This document shows, piece by piece, positions 45,014-49,351 of a stretch of DNA of 49,351 nucleotides (the first letter of the stretch is position 1; every line of letters starts with the position of its first letter). Source of the DNA: Endomicrobiia bacterium (GTDB lineage: Bacteria > Elusimicrobiota > Endomicrobiia > DTEH01); the NCBI GenBank assembly GCA_025059805.1, contig JANXDG010000033.1, positions 1 to 49,351 on the forward strand. Direction: 5' to 3'. The position numbers and the translations under genes were made by a program. The notes below the pieces were generated by a model. The model did no database searches. It saw nothing but the letters and a program-made list of their open reading frames with translations, and was not told where the DNA came from.

Positions 45014-46276
45014 ATGCAAAAATTTATTATTTTGTTGGTTATATTTACTTTAGTTTCTCCTCTATTCTCGGCAGAGATCTTATCCTGGAATGATGTTTTA
45101 AAAGAATCTATGCAATCCAATCCTCAGTTAAAACAAGTAGAGTTAAACTTGCAACAAACAAAATTAAAACTTGAACAAGCAAGAAGTGAGTTTTATCCAC
45201 AAATTTCGTTAGGTGCTACTGTCGGGAAAAACTATCAAGAAAATTTTGAATCTGAAACTAATTATTCTTATAATCTTTCGTTAGGTTTAACATTATTCTC
45301 TGGTTTCTCAAGAATAAACAACTTAAGGTTACAAATTGTTGAACTACAAATTATGCAAGAAAATTATAAAAGAATTTTAGCAAATCTTATTGCTGAACTT
45401 AAAGAAAAATTCATCAATGTATATTATGCACAAGAATTAGTTAATTTAGCAGAGAAAATTCTTCGCAGAAGGAAACAAAATTATGAACTTGTAAAACTTA
45501 AATATGAATCTGGCAGAGAAGATATTGGCTCATTACTCCGTGTAGAAGCTGATATGATGCAGGCAGAGTATGAATTAAGAAAAGCAAAAAGAAATTTTCA
45601 ACAAGCAGTAAGAGAACTTCTAAAAACTATTGGTAGGGAAAATTTTGTAGAGATAAAAGTAAATACAAATTTTGGCCTAACCGAAGATATTAATAAACTA
45701 ATACTAAAAGATGTTGAAACACAAATTGCATCCATTCCTGAGTATAGAATCAAACAATACCAACTTGCTAAAGCGAAAATTCAAACTAAGATTACAAAAA
45801 GCAATTTTTACCCTACAATTTCAGTATCTGCAGGATATGGACTAATTGATACAAAACCAATTCCAGAAGCAAATAGATGGAACTTATCTTTAGGCCTCAG
45901 AACAAGTTATAATATTTTCAACGGGTTAAAGGACATAAACGATTTAAAAATTGCAAACATAAACATTAAAACTGCTGAAATTGACCTCTATGACACAAAG
46001 TTAACTCTTAGGTATAACCTTTTATCTTTACAAAATGATTTCCTTGATTTAAAAGAATCTATTAATGTGAAAGAAAAGTACCTGCAGGCGTTAGAAAAAC
46101 AAGCTGAAATAATATCAGTAAAATACGCGAATGGTCTTGCTACTTACTATGACTGGTATCAAACCGAAGATAGTTTTATTAACTCACAAAAGAATTTACT
46201 CAATCTCAAAAAAGAGTTAATCATTGCTGAAATAAACTTAAGAAAGTTTTTGGCTATATTTGAAGAAATTAAATAA
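45014..46276 (+). CDS. TolC-family outer membrane efflux protein
   Basis: 420 residues. Signal peptide with cleavage near FSA (about residue 20), then the internal duplication of the OEP fold: two helical hairpin stretches (about 35-210 and 235-415), each with strands such as QISLGATVGKNY, YNLSLGLTLFSGF, TISVSAGYGL and NLSLGLRTSYNIFNG that build the outer-membrane barrel. It forms a trimeric channel for export. It lies immediately upstream of the macA-like and macB genes and therefore is the likely dedicated channel. Gene start 12 bases after the repeat protein. Confidence 0.92.
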   Translation: MQKFIILLVIFTLVSPLFSAEILSWNDVLKESMQSNPQLKQVELNLQQTKLKLEQARSEFYPQISLGATVGKNYQENFESETNYSYNLSLGLTLFSGFSRINNLRLQIVELQIMQENYKRILANLIAELKEKFINVYYAQELVNLAEKILRRRKQNYELVKLKYESGREDIGSLLRVEADMMQAEYELRKAKRNFQQAVRELLKTIGRENFVEIKVNTNFGLTEDINKLILKDVETQIASIPEYRIKQYQLAKAKIQTKITKSNFYPTISVSAGYGLIDTKPIPEANRWNLSLGLRTSYNIFNGLKDINDLKIANINIKTAEIDLYDTKLTLRYNLLSLQNDFLDLKESINVKEKYLQALEKQAEIISVKYANGLATYYDWYQTEDSFINSQKNLLNLKKELIIAEINLRKFLAIFEEIK

Positions 46277-46307
46277 AAAGCGTCTTAAGACTGCAAGGAG
46301 AAATTGT

Positions 46308-47357
46308 ATGAAGAAAAAAATTATTGTTATAACTTCAATACTAGTGTTATTAGGAATTTTTGTATTACTTAACAAAAAACTTTCATCCAAGCCACAATTT
46401 AAAGAAATAGAAGTTGTAAAGGGAGACATTATCTCTACATTCCGTATAAGTGGAACAATAGAACCGAGAAATCGTCTCGCGATAAGGCCACAAATCGCTG
46501 GAAGAATTGAAGACATTTTGGTTTCTGAAGGTGAAAAGGTTAAAAAAGGACAAATTATCGCATGGTTGAGTTCACAAGAACGTGCTGCATTGTTAGACAT
46601 TGCAAAATCTCAGGGTGAACAAGAATACAAGAAATGGCAAGAAATTTATAAACCCACACCTATCATTGCACCGCTTGATGGTTTTATTATCGTCCGTGAC
46701 AAAGAACCTGGACAAACTGTCACCACAGCAGACCATATCGTAGTTATGGCAGACGAACTAATAATAAAAGCATATGTTGACGAAACAGATTTAAGATATG
46801 TAAAGCTAAACCAACTTGTGAACTGTTCATTAGACGCGTACCCAGATGTAAGTTTTTTAGGAAAAGTAGAACATATTGCGTACGAGTCAACTTTAATAAA
46901 CAATGTTACCGTATATGAATTAAAAATCAAACCTATTTTAGCAACGCACAAACCAGGAGTACCAAAAGAGTTTCATTTCATCAGGCAAAGAAAAAATAAA
47001 AAAGAAACTTTACAACAGAAAGAAAAATCAAAACCGCAAATTTCTATTTCTTCAATTTTACGTTCTGGAATGACAGCAACAATAGAAATTATTGCTGAAG
47101 AAAAAAAAGACATATTAATCTTGCCAACCTCTGCTATTCAAGATACAGGAAAGGAAAAATATGTATTAACTAAAAAAGGAAAACGAGTTATAAAACAACA
47201 AATAGAAACTGGTATGTCAAACGGGAAAAATACAGAAATAACATCTGGCTTAACCGAGGGAGATATTGTATTAATCCCACAAACAAGTTTTAAATCTTCC
47301 TCTAATCCAACACGAACTCGCAGGCCAAACCCAATGTCTGCATTTTTTAGAAGATAA
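46308..47357 (+). CDS. MacA/HlyD-type periplasmic adaptor with a short coiled-coil hairpin
   Basis: 349 residues from the ATG at 46308, preceded by AAGGAG 7 bases upstream. One N-terminal membrane segment (about 4-20), the first lipoyl half RPQIAGRIEDILVSEGEKVKKGQIIAWL, then only about 30 residues instead of the long alpha-hairpin of classical MacA, then the second lipoyl half PIIAPLDGFIIVRDKEPGQTV, a beta-barrel domain, and the membrane-proximal ending in TEITSGLTEGDIVLIPQ. A basic insertion KNKKETLQQKEKSKPQ (about residues 226-241) is present. Short-hairpin adaptors may not reach TolC directly. The tail RTRRPNPMSAFFRR is basic. Adaptor assignment sure, mode of docking open. Confidence 0.85.
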   Translation: MKKKIIVITSILVLLGIFVLLNKKLSSKPQFKEIEVVKGDIISTFRISGTIEPRNRLAIRPQIAGRIEDILVSEGEKVKKGQIIAWLSSQERAALLDIAKSQGEQEYKKWQEIYKPTPIIAPLDGFIIVRDKEPGQTVTTADHIVVMADELIIKAYVDETDLRYVKLNQLVNCSLDAYPDVSFLGKVEHIAYESTLINNVTVYELKIKPILATHKPGVPKEFHFIRQRKNKKETLQQKEKSKPQISISSILRSGMTATIEIIAEEKKDILILPTSAIQDTGKEKYVLTKKGKRVIKQQIETGMSNGKNTEITSGLTEGDIVLIPQTSFKSSSNPTRTRRPNPMSAFFRR

Positions 47358-47361
47358 AACT

Positions 47362-49350
47362 ATGGAAATAATAAGATTAGAAAAAGTCAAAAAAATTTAT
47401 AAAATAGGCACTGTTGAAGTTACCGCATTGGATGATATATCAATATCAATTCATCAAGGCGAATTTGTGTCCATAATGGGACCATCAGGTAGTGGCAAAT
47501 CTACATTACTTTATCTATTAGGAATTTTGGATAAACCCACAGCAGGTAAATACTTTCTTTTTGATAACGACATTTCAAATCTTCAAGATAAACAACTTGC
47601 TGTTTTAAGAAACAAATTCTTTGGTTTCGTGTTCCAAAATTATAATTTACTTTCCAAAATAAACGCTACAGAAAATGTCTTACTTCCTTTGATTTATTCA
47701 GATATTAATAACCATCTAAAACAAGAAAATAAACAAAAAGCAGTCAATTTATTAACACAACTTGGGCTCGCAGAAAGATTATATCATAAACCTTTAGAAC
47801 TTTCGGGAGGACAACAACAACGAGTTGCAATTGCCCGCGCTTTAGTAAACAGTCCTTATGTACTTCTTGCTGATGAACCAACTGGCAACCTTGATAGTAA
47901 ATCCGCCTCTGAGATTATCGAAATCTTTAAAAAACTTAACTCGCAAGGAATTACAATAATAATGGTAACACATGAACCAGAGCTTGCATCCGCTGCGAAA
48001 AGAATTATAAAACTTAAAGACGGTAAAATTGTTAGCGATGAATTACAAAATTCACAGGTACATACCAAAATGTTGATCCACGGATCAATAACAAGAAGAA
48101 CCAATATAGAACTACCAAAAGCACAAGTTTTCAATATTTCAAAATTACAAGATTATTTTATTGAAGCACAAAAATCTTTATTTTCTAACAAAACACGAAC
48201 ATTCCTATCAGTATTAGGAGTGGTTGTTGGTGTTGCAAGTCTAATCTCAATGTTATCTTTAGGTCAAGGTGCACAAGAACAAGTTAAAAAACAAATTTCG
48301 TCCTTAGGTTCAAACTTGTTAATTGTACATCCTGCAGCGGGCAGAACAGGCGGTGTTGCAACAGAATCAAGCGTAATCCGTGGAATGACACTTGAAGATT
48401 TTAAGACAGTAAAAAATATCAATGAAGTAGAAACTGTCTCCCCAATCGTTCAAGGTAGAGCACAACTCGTTTATAGGAACAAAAATTGGAACACACGTGT
48501 TGAAGGTGTCTCATCTGAATATCAGTTTTTAAGAAATACTTTTCCACAAAAAGGACGATTTTTTACTGAAGAAGAAGTTAACACAAGGTCAAAAGTACTA
48601 CTTGTTGGTGAAGAAGTTGTAAGACAACTTTTCGGTGAGCAAGATCCTATCGGTGAATTTATAAAAGTCAACAGGATTGATTTCCAAATTATTGGTATTT
48701 TACCAAAACGTGGTATGACTGGTTGGAGGAATGAAGATGATAAAATCGTTATTCCTTATACGACAGCAATGTTTAGGTTGTTCGGTACAAACTTTATTAG
48801 TGATTTAAATATAAAAGTCAAAGAAGGTTTTGATTTAGACGAAACTGGTGAAAAAATAAAAAAGCTTTTGTTAAAATTACACAGGTTGCCTGAGACAAAA
48901 ACAGAACTTATTGATGTTCACAATGCTGCTGAGATACAACAAACAATTACTGAAACAACAAAAACTTTCTCATTTTTGTTAGGTAGTATTGCATTTGTAA
49001 GTTTGTTAGTTGGCGGAATTGGTATTATGAACATTATGCTTGTGTCTGTAACTGAAAGAACAAAAGAAATTGGTATAAGAAAAGCTATCGGTGCTAATAA
49101 CATAGACATTTTATGTCAGTTTATGATAGAATCAATTTTCATCTGTATACTTGGAGGTATATTGGGAATTATGTTAGGTTGTGGAATATCTATTTTACTT
49201 TCTACTTTAGCAAAATGGAACACAAAAATTGTATTATCATCAATAATCTTAGCATTCACTTTTTCAGTAGTAGTAGGACTTATCTTTGGTATCTGGCCCG
49301 CAAGAAAAGCTTCACAACTTACCCCTGTTGACGCATTAAGATATGAGTAA
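47362..49350 (+). CDS. MacB-type ABC exporter (ATPase fused to permease)
   Basis: 662 residues. N-terminal ATPase: Walker A GPSGSGKST (40-48), signature LSGGQQQRVAIARAL, and Walker B VLLADEPTGNLD. After a linker (about 225-270), the first transmembrane helix (TFLSVLGVVVGVASLISML), a periplasmic domain (about 295-530) with the MacB_PCD features, and three C-terminal helices with the NIMLVSVTERTKEIGIRKAIGA loop of the FtsX family. MacB acts as a mechanotransmission pump with a MacA-type adaptor and TolC, moving lipoproteins, peptides, toxins or macrolides. The gene is complete, stopping at TAA 49348-49350, one base before the window end. It starts 4 bases after the adaptor. Confidence 0.93.
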   Translation: MEIIRLEKVKKIYKIGTVEVTALDDISISIHQGEFVSIMGPSGSGKSTLLYLLGILDKPTAGKYFLFDNDISNLQDKQLAVLRNKFFGFVFQNYNLLSKINATENVLLPLIYSDINNHLKQENKQKAVNLLTQLGLAERLYHKPLELSGGQQQRVAIARALVNSPYVLLADEPTGNLDSKSASEIIEIFKKLNSQGITIIMVTHEPELASAAKRIIKLKDGKIVSDELQNSQVHTKMLIHGSITRRTNIELPKAQVFNISKLQDYFIEAQKSLFSNKTRTFLSVLGVVVGVASLISMLSLGQGAQEQVKKQISSLGSNLLIVHPAAGRTGGVATESSVIRGMTLEDFKTVKNINEVETVSPIVQGRAQLVYRNKNWNTRVEGVSSEYQFLRNTFPQKGRFFTEEEVNTRSKVLLVGEEVVRQLFGEQDPIGEFIKVNRIDFQIIGILPKRGMTGWRNEDDKIVIPYTTAMFRLFGTNFISDLNIKVKEGFDLDETGEKIKKLLLKLHRLPETKTELIDVHNAAEIQQTITETTKTFSFLLGSIAFVSLLVGGIGIMNIMLVSVTERTKEIGIRKAIGANNIDILCQFMIESIFICILGGILGIMLGCGISILLSTLAKWNTKIVLSSIILAFTFSVVVGLIFGIWPARKASQLTPVDALRYE

Positions 49351-49351
49351 T

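Overview
The window is an AT-rich chromosomal segment of a Gram-negative-type (diderm) bacterium. It contains a TolC-family outer-membrane channel, a small signal-peptide beta-barrel candidate, a MacA/MacB pump and a GyrB with the long insertion seen in many diderms. It also holds a typical core around dnaA: rpmH-rnpA-yidD-yidC-jag-mnmE-rsmA-dnaA. The lineage cannot be fixed from sequence alone. The mix of an Ogg2-type glycosylase, a TM1367-like cyclophilin-fold protein, a free-standing EF-Tu-domain-2-like protein and a Gx transporter fits an uncultured, possibly anaerobic lineage (Elusimicrobiota-like or another candidate phylum); this is a low-confidence guess. No insertion sequence, prophage or CRISPR array was seen. 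The coding is very dense: no gene-free stretch exceeds about 210 bases, and many neighbours overlap by 4 bases.

Layout. (1) 1-383: 5' part of a PerR/Fur-family regulator on the minus strand, with a strong sigma70 promoter and a perfect 6-1-6 palindrome just after the predicted start of transcription. (2) 383-8626, minus: a tight operon running from a polysaccharide deacetylase through ruvX, mltG, a cyclophilin-fold protein, nadK, rlmN, ogg, acpS and nnrD to a small beta-barrel candidate and a PQQ-type beta-propeller protein. (3) 8727-16933, minus: clpB, dnaN, a DUF721/DciA-like gene, glmM, pdxJ and glmS (replication clamp plus amino-sugar supply). (4) 17037-21091: a membrane and flavin module (Gx transporter fused to an EcfT-like domain, a NusG-domain-II membrane protein and an ApbE lipoprotein), split by a sodium:solute symporter on the plus strand. 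(5) 21179-27331, plus: tRNA-Ser(GCU) followed by an addA/addB-type helicase-nuclease pair. (6) 27335-35122, minus: a YgeY-like M20 hydrolase, dnaA, a cluster of four DnaA boxes, rsmA, mnmE, a shortened jag, yidC, yidD, rnpA and rpmH. (7) 35119-41939, minus: gatB, an EF-Tu-domain-2-like gene, an ftsB-like gene, eno, gyrB and cdaA. (8) 42041-49350, plus: an ECF-type sigma factor, era, a zinc-finger anti-sigma factor, an unrecognised secreted protein built from an 84-residue tandem repeat, then TolC, MacA-like and MacB proteins.

Two groups deserve most attention. In region 8 a sigma factor, its probable membrane anti-sigma factor and a Cys/His-containing secreted repeat protein sit directly upstream of a tripartite exporter. 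This looks like an envelope-stress or metal-responsive efflux locus whose sensor is not described. In region 4 the Gx/EcfT-like fusion, NusG-II protein and ApbE resemble parts of flavin-based extracytosolic electron-transfer loci, but in an unusual fused and interrupted arrangement.
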